From NCBI GenBank assembly GCA_002914805.1, contig JXTB01000225.1:142285-206284 (forward strand): DNA of 64,000 nt. Direction: 5' to 3'. The notes beneath the pieces are model-generated. The model saw nothing but the letters and a program-made list of their open reading frames with translations. It ran no database searches and had not been told where the DNA came from. A program made the position numbers and the translations under genes. Source of the DNA: Parasponia andersonii (Eukaryota; Streptophyta; Magnoliopsida; Rosales; Cannabaceae). Positions 1 to 10,585 of the stretch are shown piece after piece; position 1 is the stretch's first letter, and every line of letters starts with the position of its first letter.

Positions 1-1
1 C

Positions 2-790
2 AAGAACAAGACCACATTATTATCACCAAAATCCCTAAACCAACTAATGAGCAAAGACTCATCAACAGAACCCACAAACGATACCAAGAATTGCCCACAA
101 ACATGCAACAAAATCCCACGCTCTTTAGCCCAAACCCTAATCCACTACACAACCTCCACAATCACTCCACAGCAGACACTCAAAGAGATATCGGTCTCGG
201 CGAGGGTCTTGGAGAATAAATCGCCATGCAACTTCCTCGTCTTCGGACTCGGCCACGACAGCCTCATGTGGAGCGCCCTCAACCATGGCGGACGCACCGT
301 CTTCCTCGAGGAGGACGAGGCGTGGATCGAGCAAATTAGGCGCCGTTTCCCGATGCTCGAGTCGTACCATGTCACATACGACAGCAAGGTGAATGAGGCT
401 GACAACCTCATGGACGTCGGCAATGGACCGGAGTGCACGGCCATCGGCGATCCCAAGATCTCCATGTGCCAGCTAGCCCTAAAGGGCTTGCCCGGCTTAG
501 TGTATGAGGTGAAGTGGGACCTGATCATGGTTGATGCTCCAACTGGGTACTATGAGGAGGCACCGGGGAGAATGACCGCCATATATACAGCCGGGATGAT
601 GGCGAGGAATAGAGAAGAAGGAGAGACCGACGTGTTTGTTCATGATGTGAATAGACTTGTGGAAGATAAGTTCTCTAAGGCTTTTCTATGTGAGGGTTAT
701 ATGAAGAAACAGGAGGGAAGGTTGAGACACTTTACTATTCCAAGTCACAGGGATGGCTCTGAGAGGCCCTTTTGTCCAAGCCTAGAGTAA
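2..790 (+). CDS. Glucuronoxylan 4-O-methyltransferase-like protein (DUF579 family), 5' end beyond window
   Basis: The family transfers a methyl group from S-adenosylmethionine to glucuronic acid side chains of xylan, or to related arabinogalactan sugars, in the Golgi during secondary-wall synthesis. Counting from the ATG at 47 (247 residues), visible motifs are the SAM-binding stretch FLVFGLGHDS (63-72), FLEEDEAW (86-93), WDLIMVDAPTGY (157-168), DVFVHDVNR (195-203) and the C-terminal FCP (242-244). All are typical of GXM/AGM-type DUF579 proteins. The frame has no stop from the ATG back to base 2, and family members normally carry an N-terminal membrane anchor that is absent here. The real start therefore probably lies left of the window, and the ATG at 47 may be internal. 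No frameshift or early stop is seen, and the single-exon layout fits the family. GXM versus AGM cannot be decided by eye. Confidence 0.88.
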   Translation, partial: KNKTTLLSPKSLNQLMSKDSSTEPTNDTKNCPQTCNKIPRSLAQTLIHYTTSTITPQQTLKEISVSARVLENKSPCNFLVFGLGHDSLMWSALNHGGRTVFLEEDEAWIEQIRRRFPMLESYHVTYDSKVNEADNLMDVGNGPECTAIGDPKISMCQLALKGLPGLVYEVKWDLIMVDAPTGYYEEAPGRMTAIYTAGMMARNREEGETDVFVHDVNRLVEDKFSKAFLCEGYMKKQEGRLRHFTIPSHRDGSERPFCPSLE

Positions 791-1208
791 CATTTTTTGG
801 TTGATATTTTTCTATTTCTATTGATTGTACGTTGTATTATTTGCCAGTTTCATTGAGATCGTTTGTAGTATAAAGCACACAACAATTGAGTACCCCCTTT
901 TTTTTTTGTATAAATAAAATGGATCGAGATTTTCATTGATATTTATTTCCCAAAATTAAAGTGCAAGCTGGTTGAATTGGATAAAGTTTATTGGTTTTGA
1001 ATCTAATTATTTGGGATCTGAAACAATCTCTAAGTTGGCTTCTTCATGTTGCAAATATTAACATGACGTATTTTTTTTTTTAGTATCTGTAATAATAGAT
1101 ACTTGATTTTTGAATCTATGGTTTTATTATGTGATGAAATACTGTAAAGGAAAAATTTTCTGGTAAGATAAGATCTGCAATGATTTAATTACCGGATATT
1201 TTTGAACA

Positions 1209-1239
1209 ATATTTTTCATAATAATATTATGAAAAATAT
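1209..1239. repeat. 31 bp palindrome, 15 bp stem
   Basis: The sequence begins ATATTTTTCATAATA and its second half is the exact reverse complement around a single central base. It is all AT apart from one C and one G. It could extrude as a cruciform or fold as a hairpin in a read-through transcript, or it could be a relic of a small inverted-repeat element. No target duplication was found. Confidence 0.7.
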
Positions 1240-1426
1240 AATTGCACATTACAATTAACAGAAAATAAAAGCACCTCAGATGCCATAAAAATTGTCACCA
1301 CTTAATATCAAATGAGAGATTCACAGTTTTTGCTGTTGAGTATCACAATTACGGTCCTACATCTTTGCAACATAAGATGAAAAGTACAAATAACTATAAA
1401 CAAAACCTTAGATTTCAGACAACCTC

Positions 1427-1505
1427 CACGCCGTGACTTGTGAGGGTGACGGCCTCGACAACAGAGTGAGTGCGTGAGAAGGACTGGTCGGCTGATTCAA
1501 GGTCT
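1427..1505. repeat. Minisatellite copy left of the first retrotransposon
   Basis: This stretch of about 79 bp (starting CACGCCGTGACTTGTGAGGG and ending GGCTGATTCAAGGTCT) recurs twice on the other side of the retrotransposon, at 10617-10677 (partial) and 10676-10745. The element has therefore split a short tandem array. Confidence 0.7.
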
Positions 1506-1510
1506 GGCCC
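1506..1510. repeat. Target-site duplication GGCCC (left)
   Basis: GGCCC directly precedes the 5' LTR and is repeated at 10586-10590 directly after the 3' LTR. Five bases is the usual Ty3/gypsy duplication length. Confidence 0.9.
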
Positions 1511-3139
1511 TGTAAAAACCCGGGAATTTTCGAAGGTAATTTGGACATTTTACCAATTTTTCGGATATAATATTGTTGGAATTAATTTGTAAAAGTTTTA
1601 TGCAGAGGGACTAAATTGCGAATTTTGGGGGACTAGATTGATAGAGATTTGAAATTTTGGGGACTTATGTGCAATTTTAGGAAAATTACACAGCCCATTC
1701 AAAATAGGCCACGTGGCTTGTTCACTCACTTCTCTCTCTCTCTCTTCTCTCTCTTCTCCCCCGATTTCTCTCTCCTCTCTCTGCGTCTCTCGGCCTCGCC
1801 ACCGCCAGAAGCCATTGAGACGCCGCTGGCCACCGTCTGCCCGTACCACTGACTGGCGAAGGTCTCCCGTACTGCGCTGAAGCTCCGCCGCCTGTCCTCA
1901 GTCGCCGCTGCCGCCTGCATCGCCAGAAATCTCCAAGGAGGCCGTTTCGGATTTTTCGTCATCGGCGACGATTCCGGCCACCGTTCGACCCCCAACAGGT
2001 CCCGTTGGATTCATCTCGTCTCAAAGATCATCAAGGTATATATATCTCAACCCCATTTTGTCCAGATTGAAAGTTGTCATTTTTGGACATTTCGAGTTTA
2101 TGGTTGTAGTTTTTGATCCGGCCGTTGGATTGTGTTTTTGACTACATTTTTGGAATGTACTTGGAAAATGGAGAAGTTTGATATATATATATATATATAT
2201 TGTGTTGTTTGGTGATCGGCATAAAAATTGAGATCGGACGGTCGAGATTTTGTCTTGTTTTGCATGCCATCGGTCTGGTGTGGGCCCGGACCAGAATTGG
2301 ACAAATTATATGTCTAACCTAGCTATTTTGAGTGCTAGGAATTCAGCGAAGAGGTCCGTTTGCAAAATTGAAGCTCCAGTGAGAAGTTGACTTTTCGCCA
2401 GAGGACGATTAAGGGCTTAGAATTGGTTCCAAACCCTCCGGGCGATCGTCAACGACACCTAGAGGACTCAATAGCATGGTATCGCTATTCCGTTGAGGTA
2501 GGGGTTTAGTTACCTTCGTTTTATACCATTTTGAGTCAAAACTTATTTTCTGCAGCATATAAGAACAAGTGTGTTTTTAATGATTTGAATTACATGTGAT
2601 GGAATCTGGTTGTACGATATATACTGTACTGCTCTGAGAATTCGCTGTGTGCATGTTATTTTGGGTATATCAAAAATAGGGCCGTTATGTTGCTCGTTTT
2701 TCTAAAAAACCCTATTATGCATGTTTTACTGAAAAACCAGAGTACAGTAATTTTTACACTTCAGTTCTGGATTGCACGTATCATAGGATCATACATGAGC
2801 ACTGTGTTAGCATCGTGGGTTTTACAGTGTGGTGCTGCGTACCCCACCATCGGTGAAAGTCCGTAAACTCACGCGGAGTTTGTTCTTCTGATTACCTCCC
2901 CATTTGGCAGGCGTAGGCAATTCTTTTGCCTCTCCAAGTTTAGTAGGTGACACACGGGTGTCCCCTCCGGGTATGGGCTTAGGTGTCAGACAGGCTGTTA
3001 GGCATACTTAGTGCCACTATCCTGGGTTTCCACAGATGAGAGGATGAGAGCTTATGGGTATGGGTTGATTTGTGTCATGTGCATATGGATTGATGATTTT
3101 GATTACACTATTATATATATATAGGCTCACGGATTAGAT

Positions 3140-3174
<35 letters not shown>

Positions 3175-3728
3175 ATATTTTGGATTTGAACTAACCATGT
3201 AGAAGTTTTCCATCGCTGAACTGTTTTTCTTCGAGGTAACTATTTTCCTACTGGGCATTGTATGCTCACCCCCCATTCTTCCCTTCCTCAAGTGGTGTTC
3301 AGTGCGATCTTGAAAATCAGGAGGAGTAAGAGGCCATCTTGACTGTAGTTCATTTCTTGGTAATCTAAAAGTCTACTATTGTGGTGTTTAGACTGTTTGG
3401 GGTTTTATATTAGCATTGAACCAAGATTAGTACTTTCTATATTGTCTGTAAACTTATGTATGCTAATTTGGGATTTAACTTGTTGTTGTAGATGATGATG
3501 ATGCTTGGACTTATATTTGATTTTCTCGTTTTTCAGTTATTATTCGGTCTATATTTAATGGTGTATACGAACTGTGGGAGAGGTTCACGGGATGAAATTC
3601 TAAATACTTTATCAAAATGGACTATTTACAAAACTAAAACTTTTTAGACATTTTTCAAATAAATCAAGGAATTTCCTACCTTTGTGAAATTCCCCTTCTG
3701 CCACTGGCTCGGGTTTTGGGTCATGACA
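1511..3728 (+). repeat. 5' LTR of the first Tekay-like element
   Basis: The LTR is 2218 bp and aligns along its length with 8533-10585. It contains a CT-rich leader (about 1733-1790), a GC-rich block near 1850-1960, and TA/TG microsatellites near 2180-2200 and 3140-3178. The 3' LTR lacks about 160 bp of this copy at its single N. Confidence 0.92.
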
Positions 3729-3735
3729 GAAATTT

Positions 3736-3747
3736 TGGTATTAGAGC
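3736..3747 (+). other. Primer-binding site (tRNA-iMet type)
   Basis: TGGTATTAGAGC lies 8 bp after the 5' LTR. It differs by one base from the TGGTATCAGAGC that matches the 3' end of plant initiator tRNA-Met; the change is C to T. Confidence 0.75.
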
Positions 3748-3858
3748 TAGGTTTAATAGCTCGGACGTATCGCCATTACACTAGACTGAAGTTATTTTAT
3801 GACAAGCATGCATCATTATCTCACTAATAGTTTGACATATTGTTTCAGACTTGTAAGG

Positions 3859-5010
3859 ATGTCTCCTAGAAGAGTTCCGAGGCACCAGCCGGGTGCCAAA
3901 CCTCCTCAACGTCCAGATTTCTCTCATCTGATCGAGGCAATGCAGCAGGCATTTGCCCAGAAGAGTAACCTAGACTATCAGCCTCCAGCTCCGAGGGCAC
4001 ATCAGTTGGATCAATTAAATTACCTCTAGCGATTCATGCGCCTCCAGCCAGGGTAGTTTGATGAGAGACCAGATCCTCTCGTGGCAATTGCTTGGTTGCA
4101 TGAGATAGAGAGGCATTTTCGGTCCCTTGGTGCTCGAGTAGAGTTTTGGGCAATCTTTGCCATTACCCGTCTGTCCGGGAGTGCCATTCGTTGGTAGGAG
4201 ACTGTGGAGCGGATGCAGGATGTTGTGGGTCTTAGTTGGGAATGCTTTGAGTGGATTTTCAGGGCTCAGTATGCCAATGAGGATTAATAGGATGGGATTA
4301 TGAATCGGTTTGAGACTTTGGTCCACGGCAACAGAACAGTGAATGAGTACCTGATTGAGTTCACTGAGTTGGCAAGTGTTGCCCTTGACCCAGGTACGAG
4401 TGAGAAGTCCTGAGTTGCAAAGTTCAGGAGTTTTCTGAATCGGAACATTTTCAACAGGATTGGTACCCAGACTTTCCATACTCTTCCTGAGATCGCAGTG
4501 ACTACCCAGCGGGCAGAGGCCATCGAAGAAAGTTTGGATTCCAGGAGGAACCAGTGTAGAGGAAATGATAGGAAAGCTACCAGAAGGAACCAGGGGCAGT
4601 GGTCAGCCCAGGATACTCCGAGCAGTGGGAGCTCGAATAGCAGTGGTTGTTCTGGGGGTGGCAGAGGTAGTCCATATGGAGGATGTTTTGTTTGTGGCTA
4701 GCCGGGTCACCGGAAGAAAGAGTGTTTTACTCGCCTGTAGAAATCTCCTCTTTCTCAACCGCAGGGGAGCCAGTCAGGTTCTGTTCCTTATCAGAACACT
4801 CAGGCAAGGCCGCAACAGTCACAGAGTGCTTCGCAGACTTTTACTTCTCCTCAGCCTTATCAGCATCAGTACCACCGTCAGGGTTACACTCAGAACTTTT
4901 AGACTCCTCAGGCCTCAGGGAGTCAGGGTGGGCGTGGATATGGCTGTAGTGGTCCAGGATCCAGCAGCTGCTGACCTAGTCAGGGGAGAAGTAACAAAGG
5001 AAAAGGAAAG
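3859..5010 (+). pseudogene. gag of the first Tekay-like element (broken)
   Basis: Gag packages the element RNA into cytoplasmic particles. The ATG at 3859 opens a frame shared by all downstream domains to about 7630. A capsid-like region is recognisable around 4080-4480, and the CCHC zinc knuckle (CFVCG..GHRKKEC) lies at 4684-4725 with all four ligands intact. The frame is interrupted by many stops, including 4027-4029 and a TAG at 4699-4701 inside the zinc knuckle. Most sit where Trp, Gln or Arg codons would be expected, so they look like single C-to-T or G-to-A changes. A Gln/Ser-rich spacer leads into the protease. Confidence 0.8.
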
Positions 5011-5430
5011 GTGACTGGCCAAGCCTATGCTTTTACTGGAGCCGACGACACTCAGGATCGCACCGGTCGAGGTGTTGTTGACGGTATGATCCTTCTTTCA
5101 CACTCTTGGGCACATATTTTGTTTGATACTGGTGCATCCCATTCATTTATATCCTTATTGTTTGCTCAACTGTTGGGGTTGGAATTTTCTGATTTGGATT
5201 ATGTATTGACGTTGGGTACACCTTTGGGAGGAATGGCTAATGTGTCTAGTGTGTGTAAGTCTTATCGGGTTGTGATTGGTGATAGGAAGCTTCTTGCTGA
5301 TTTGATTATATTGCCGATGTGAAAGTATGACGTAATACTCGGTATGGATTGGTTGTTGAAATATCGAGCGGTTGTGGACTGTCATACGAAGCGGGTGGCT
5401 CTTTTTCCTAGTGATGAATATCCTTTTGTC
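5011..5430 (+). pseudogene. Aspartic protease domain of the first Tekay-like element
   Basis: The retropepsin-type protease cuts the Gag-Pol polyprotein. The catalytic motif DTGAS is intact at 5125-5139 (context ILFDTGASHSFIS). The C-terminal ILGMDWL signature is present near 5335-5355. One in-frame stop (5320-5322) separates the two, just before [11 protein letters not shown]. The domain is in the same frame as gag and reverse transcriptase, so the polyprotein was a single ORF. Confidence 0.82.
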
Positions 5431-5549
5431 TATCAGGTTGGGATGAGTCCGTTGAAGCTTAGTCCTGTTCTGAAAGCATGCATGGGTGGAAGAAAAAAAC
5501 TTGAGTGTTATGGGAACTTATTTGCCATGGATGGTGAGGTGAGGACAGA

Positions 5550-6510
5550 CGATCAAGACCCATGGATTCCGGTGGTGTGTGAGTATTCGGAGGTATTTCC
5601 TAAAGACTTACCGGGATTACCACCTGATAGAGAGATCGAGTTCTGTATTGAGCTAGTTCCTGGAGCTCAGCCAGTTTCTATTCCAGCCTATCGCATAGCA
5701 CCTGCTGAGATGGAAGAATTAAGAGAACAGTTGGATGATCTACTTTCCAGAGGCTTCATTCATAGTAGCATTTCTCCTTGGGGTGCTCCTATTTTATTTG
5801 CGAAGAAAGCTGATGGTTCGTTGAGACTTTGTGTGGACTACAGGAAGTTGAACCAGTTGGCAGTGAAGAACAAGTATCCTTTGCCAAGAATAGATGAGTT
5901 GTTTGATTAACTCGGTGGTTCAAGATTCTTCTCCAAGATCGATTTGAGATCTGATTATCATCAGTTGAAGATAAGGGAAGATGATATACCTAAGACAGCA
6001 TTCAGGACTCAATATAGTCATTTTGAGTTTCTGGTGATGCCATTTGGTTTGACGAATGCTCCCGCAACATTTATAGATCTCATGAATCGGATTTTTAGGC
6101 CAGTTTTGGATCGTTTTGTGGTTGTGTTCATCAACAACATCCTGGTATATTCCAAGACTCGAGAAGAGCATGCCGAACATCTGGGGATAGTACTTAAGAC
6201 CTTAAGAGATCATAAGTTGTATGCCAAGAAATCGAAGTGTGACATTTGGATGTCAGAAGTGAAGTTCTTGGGTCATGTGATTTCTCACAGAGGTATTTCA
6301 GTCGATCCCGCTAAGATCAAAGCTGTTCTAGAATGGGAAAGACCGAGAAATGTGACGGAGGTACATAGTTTCCTTGAATTGGTAGGCTACAACCGTCGTT
6401 TTGTGCAAGATTTCTCAAGAATTATTTTATCTTTGACGAAGTTGACTAGGAAGGATGTTAAGTTTGTTTGGAATCACGAAAGTGAAGAATCTTTTATCAG
6501 GTTGAAATAG
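5550..6510 (+). pseudogene. Reverse transcriptase of the first Tekay-like element, catalytic site lost
   Basis: This domain copies element RNA into DNA. Motifs are easy to follow: [72 protein letters not shown], and the thumb region [17 protein letters not shown]. The catalytic FIDD reads FINN at 6127-6138, so both metal-binding aspartates are asparagine. A stop at 5908-5910 (probably from CAA) splits the domain, and a further stop at 6508-6510 precedes RNase H. Confidence 0.9.
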
Positions 6511-7068
6511 AGTTTAACCACCGCACCTGTTCTTACTGTTCTTGACAATTACGAGCCTTATGCGGTGTATACCGATGCTTCGAAGACGGGTTTGGGATGT
6601 GTCTTGATGTAGAGTGGTCGAGTTGTGGCTTATGCTTCTCGTCAGTTGAAGCCGCATGAAAGGAACTATCCCACCCATAATCTGGAGCTTGCAGCAGTGA
6701 TCTTCGCTTTGAAGATTTGGCAATGTTACTTGTATGGTAAGAAGTTCGACATATTCTCCGATCATAAGAGTTTGAAGTATCTCTTTACCCAGAAGGATTT
6801 GAACTTGAGACAACGAAGATGGGTTGAATATATGGAGGATTATGACTTAGACCTACAGTATCATTCGGGTAAGGCCAACGTTGTAGCCGATGCACTGAGT
6901 AGGAAGCCTTGTGGTGTACTAGCTATACTAGTGTTCGAAGACTGGAAGAACTCAGTTGCGATTGGTGATTACAACTTGCAGTACTTTGAGAATGAAGGGA
7001 TTGCTTGCCTGAGCAACATTGTGATTTCACTATCTCTTCTCCAAACTATCCAGCAGAGTCAGTGGTAA
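6511..7068 (+). pseudogene. RNase H domain of the first Tekay-like element
   Basis: RNase H removes the RNA strand during reverse transcription. It is recognised by [58 protein letters not shown] and the final [10 protein letters not shown]. The catalytic Asp, Glu and second Asp positions are present. A TAG at 6610-6612 interrupts the domain. Confidence 0.85.
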
Positions 7069-8474
7069 GACAGAGAGTTGAGGATAACCTGGAACCAACT
7101 TTAGAATGGTGAACAGTTAGATTGTTGGAGAACTAACAGAGAAGGGTTCTTGCTTTTCAATGGGAAGTTGGCTATAGCTAATGACCCTAATATTCGAGAA
7201 ACTATTCTAACAGAGGCTCACAAAACAAGGTTTGCAGTACATCCGGGTAGTACTAAGATGTACCGAGACTTGAAATGGCAGTATTGGTGGAAAGGAATGA
7301 AGAAGGATGTAGCTACTTTTGTGGCTAAGTATTTGAGTTGTCAGCGAGTCAAGGCTAAACACCAGAGAACAGCTAGATTACTTCAGCCGTTGCAATTCCA
7401 GAATAGAAGTGGGACAAAATCACGAACCAGTTTGCCGAAGACCTTGAGGAAGAATGACGCAGTTTGGGTGATAGTCAATCGGTTGACGAAGAATACTCAC
7501 TTTATACCAATTCGGATTGACTACTCTCTCACTAAGCTCAGTAAACTATATGTGGAGAACATCATACGCTTGTATGGTGTGCCTTTGAGCATAGTTTCTG
7601 ATAGAGATCTAAGATTTACTTCCAAGTTTTAGAGAGCCTTGCAGAAAACGTTTGGTACGCAGTTGGATATCAGTACAGCTCACCATCCAGAGACTGATGG
7701 TCAGTCTGAAAGGACTATTCAGATTCTTGAGGACATGCTACGTTATTGCATACTAGACTTTGGTGGGACTGGGATGACCATCTTCCTTTAGTGGAATTTG
7801 CTTACAATAATAGTTACCAGACCAGCGTGGGTGTGGCTCCATATGAAGTGTTATATGGAAGGCCATGTAGATCGCCTTTGTGTTAGGCAGAACCTGAAGA
7901 GCATGTTACTCTTAGACCTGAGTTGATTGAAGAGACTACTGAAAAGATCAAGGGTATCCAAGAGAGGCTCAAAGAGATTCAGAGTCGTCAGAAGAGTTAT
8001 GCTGACCCTAAGAGGCATGAGGTAGAGTTGGATACTGGTGATTCTATGTTCTTGAAAGTGACTCCAAGACGTGGTGTTACAAGATTTGGAGTTAGGGGTA
8101 AGCTTGCTCCAAGGTATATTGGTCCCTTTGAGATCACTAAGAGGATTGGACCAGTGGCGTATCGCTTGAATCTACCTGCACAGTTGGGCCACAGGCATAA
8201 TATGTTTCATGTGTCGATGTTGAAGAAGTACATACTGGATGCATCTCATGTTATCCAGTATGTGCATGTACCGATCCAAGAAGATGTGTCCTATGAAGAG
8301 CAGCCTGTTCACTTGTTGGCTAGAGAGTTGAAGGTGCTTCACAACAAAGAGATACCACTTGTCAAGGTGCTTGGGGAACATCACAAAGAAGACGAGGCTA
8401 CTTGGAAACTCGAAACAGAGATATACGAGAAGTACCCTCATTTGTTTAACTTTCAGTTAGAAGTTATATTGTGA
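7069..8474 (+). pseudogene. Integrase with chromodomain-like tail, first Tekay-like element
   Basis: Integrase joins element DNA to the host chromosome. The N-terminal zinc domain (HKTRFAVHPG ... YLSCQ) has its first Cys changed to Tyr. The segment that should hold the first catalytic Asp is shortened: the outer element at 38900 reads TMDFVIGLSK where this copy reads SRTSLPK. The second Asp region (SDRDLRF) survives at about 7600. A frameshift lies between 7632 and 7923; the last frame ends with the [19 protein letters not shown] fold and a chromodomain-like tail. The stop at 8472-8474 looks like the true polyprotein end. Confidence 0.85.
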
Positions 8475-8518
8475 TGTTAACCTTGACTTGTATTTTGAAT
8501 TTCGGGACGAAATTCTTA

Positions 8519-8532
8519 TAAGGAGGGAAGAA
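8519..8532 (+). other. Polypurine tract before the 3' LTR
   Basis: AAGGAGGGAAGAA immediately precedes the TGTAAAAA start of the 3' LTR. It is the expected primer for plus-strand DNA synthesis. Confidence 0.75.
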
Positions 8533-10000
8533 TGTAAAAAATTGGAATTTTCGAGGGTAATTTGGACATTTTACCAATTTTCCGGATATAATATTGTATG
8601 GATTAATTTGCAAAAGTTTTGTGTAGATGCACTAAATTGTAAATTTTGGGGGACTAGATTGATAGAGATTTGAAATTTTGGGGACTTATGTGCAATTTTT
8701 GAAAAATTNCCAGCGCCACCGACCGGCGAAGGTCCTCCGTGCCGCGCCGAAGCTCTGCCGCCTGTCCTCGATCGCCGCCGCCGCCTGCATCACCAGAAAT
8801 CTCCAAGGAGGCCGTTTCGGACTTTTCGTCACCGGCGACAATTCTGGCCACCGTTCGACCCCCAATCGGTCCCGTTGGATTCGTCTCGTCTCAAGATCAT
8901 CAAGGTATATATATCTCAACCTTATTTTGTCCAAATTGAAAGTTGCCATTTTTGGGCATTTCGAGTTTATGGTTGTTATTTTTGATCCTGCCGTTGGATT
9001 GTGTTTTTGACCGCATTTTTGGAATGTACTCGAAAAATGGAGAAGTTTGATATATATATATATTGTGTTGTTTGGTGATCGGCATGAAAATCGAGATCGG
9101 ACGGTCGAGATTTTGTCTCGTTTTGCATGCCACCGGTCCGATGTGGGCTCCGTACAGAATTGGACAAATTATATGTCTAACTTAGCTATTTTGTGTGCTA
9201 GGAATTCAGCGAATAAGTCCATTTGCGAAATTGAAGCTCAAGTGAGAAGTTGACTTTTCGCCAGACGACGATCGAGGGCTTGGAATTGGTTCCCAACCCT
9301 CCGAGCGATCATCAACGACACCTAGAGGACTCAATAGCGTGGTATCCCTATTCTGGTGAGATAGGGATTTAGTTACCTTCATTTTATACCATTTTGAGTT
9401 AAAACTTATTTTCTGCAGCATACAAGAACAAGTGTGTTTTTAATGATTTGAATTATATGTGATGGAATCTGGTTGTACGATATATACTATACTGCTCTGG
9501 GAATTCGCAATGTGCAGATTATTTTGGGTATATCAAAAATAGGGCCGTTATGCTGTCCATTTTTCTATAAAATCCTTTTATGCATATTTTACTGAAAAAC
9601 CAGAGTACAGTAGTTTTTACACTTCAGTTCTGGATTGCACGTGTCATAGGATTATACATGAGTACCGTGTTAGCATCGTGGGTTTTATAGTATGGCGCTG
9701 TGTGCCCCACCGTCGGTGAAAGTCTGTAAACTCACGCGGAGTTTGTTCTTCTGATTACCTCCCCATTTGGCAGGCGTAGACAATTTGGTTTCCCCTCCAG
9801 GTTTGGTAGGCGACACACGGGTGTCCCCTCCGGGTATAGGCTTAGGTGTCAGGTAGGCTGTTAGGCATACTTGGTGCCACCATCTTGGATTTCCGCTGAT
9901 GAGAGGATGAGAGCTCATGGGTATGGGTTGATTTGTGTCATGTGCATATGGATTGATGGTTTTGATTACACTGTTTTATATATATAGGCTCCCAGTTTGG

Positions 10001-10035
<35 letters not shown>

Positions 10036-10585
10036 ATATGTTTTGGATTTAAACTAACCATGCATGATTTTTCCATCACTGAACTGTTTTTCTTCGAGGT
10101 AACTATTTTCCTACCGGGTATTGTATGCTCACCCCCCCTTCTTCCCTTCCTCAGGTGGTGTTCAGTGCGATCTTGGAAATCAGGAGGACTAAGAGGCCAT
10201 CTTGACTGTAGTTCATTTCTTGGTAATGCTAGAAGTATACTGTTATGGTGTTTAGACTGTTTAGGGTTTTGTATTAGTATTAAACCAAGATTAGTACTTT
10301 CTATTTTGTCTGTAAACTTATGTATGCCATTTTAGGATTTAACTTGTTGTTGTAGATGATAATGATGCTTGGACTTAAATTTGATTTTCCCGTTTTTCAA
10401 TTATTATTCGGTCTATGTTTAATGGTGTATACGAAATGTGGGAGAGGTTCACGGGATGAAATTCCAAATACTTTATCAAAATGGACTATTTATAAAACTA
10501 AAACTTTTTTTTCAAATAAATCAAGGAATTTCCCATCTTTGTGAAATTCCCCTTCTAGCACTGGCCCGGGTTTTGGGTCATGACA
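8533..10585 (+). repeat. 3' LTR of the first Tekay-like element
   Basis: It aligns with 1511-3728 and ends TGACA before the GGCCC duplication. It is 2053 bp. The shortfall is mostly at the single N (8709), where the about 160 bp block carried by the other LTR at roughly 1690-1850 is missing. Confidence 0.92.
8709..8709. other. Single-N assembly gap inside the 3' LTR
   Basis: One N replaces about 160 bp that the partner LTR contains, so the gap size is probably nominal. Confidence 0.8.

Larger units (their letters stand above)
791..1505. other. 3' flank of the DUF579 gene and AT-rich spacer
   Basis: No gene is seen here. A canonical polyadenylation hexamer AATAAA lies at 913-918, about 125 bp past the stop codon of the DUF579 gene. 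The rest is AT-rich, with a 31 bp near-perfect palindrome at 1209-1239. The last 80 bases are a GC-richer minisatellite copy that ends at the retrotransposon insertion. Confidence 0.6.
1511..10585 (+). mobile_element. Ty3/gypsy LTR retrotransposon, Tekay/Del-like chromovirus, decayed
   Basis: This is a full-length element of about 9.1 kb. It has direct LTRs at 1511-3728 and 8533-10585, both beginning TGTAAAAA and ending TGACA. The flanking 5 bp GGCCC duplication is at 1506-1510 and 10586-10590. A tRNA-iMet type primer site follows the 5' LTR and a purine tract precedes the 3' LTR. Domains run gag, protease, reverse transcriptase, RNase H, integrase, which is the Ty3/gypsy order. The integrase ends in a chromodomain-like stretch ([17 protein letters not shown]), which with the long LTRs suggests the Tekay/Del group. 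More than a dozen nonsense codons, one frameshift and lost catalytic residues show it is dead. Confidence 0.92.
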
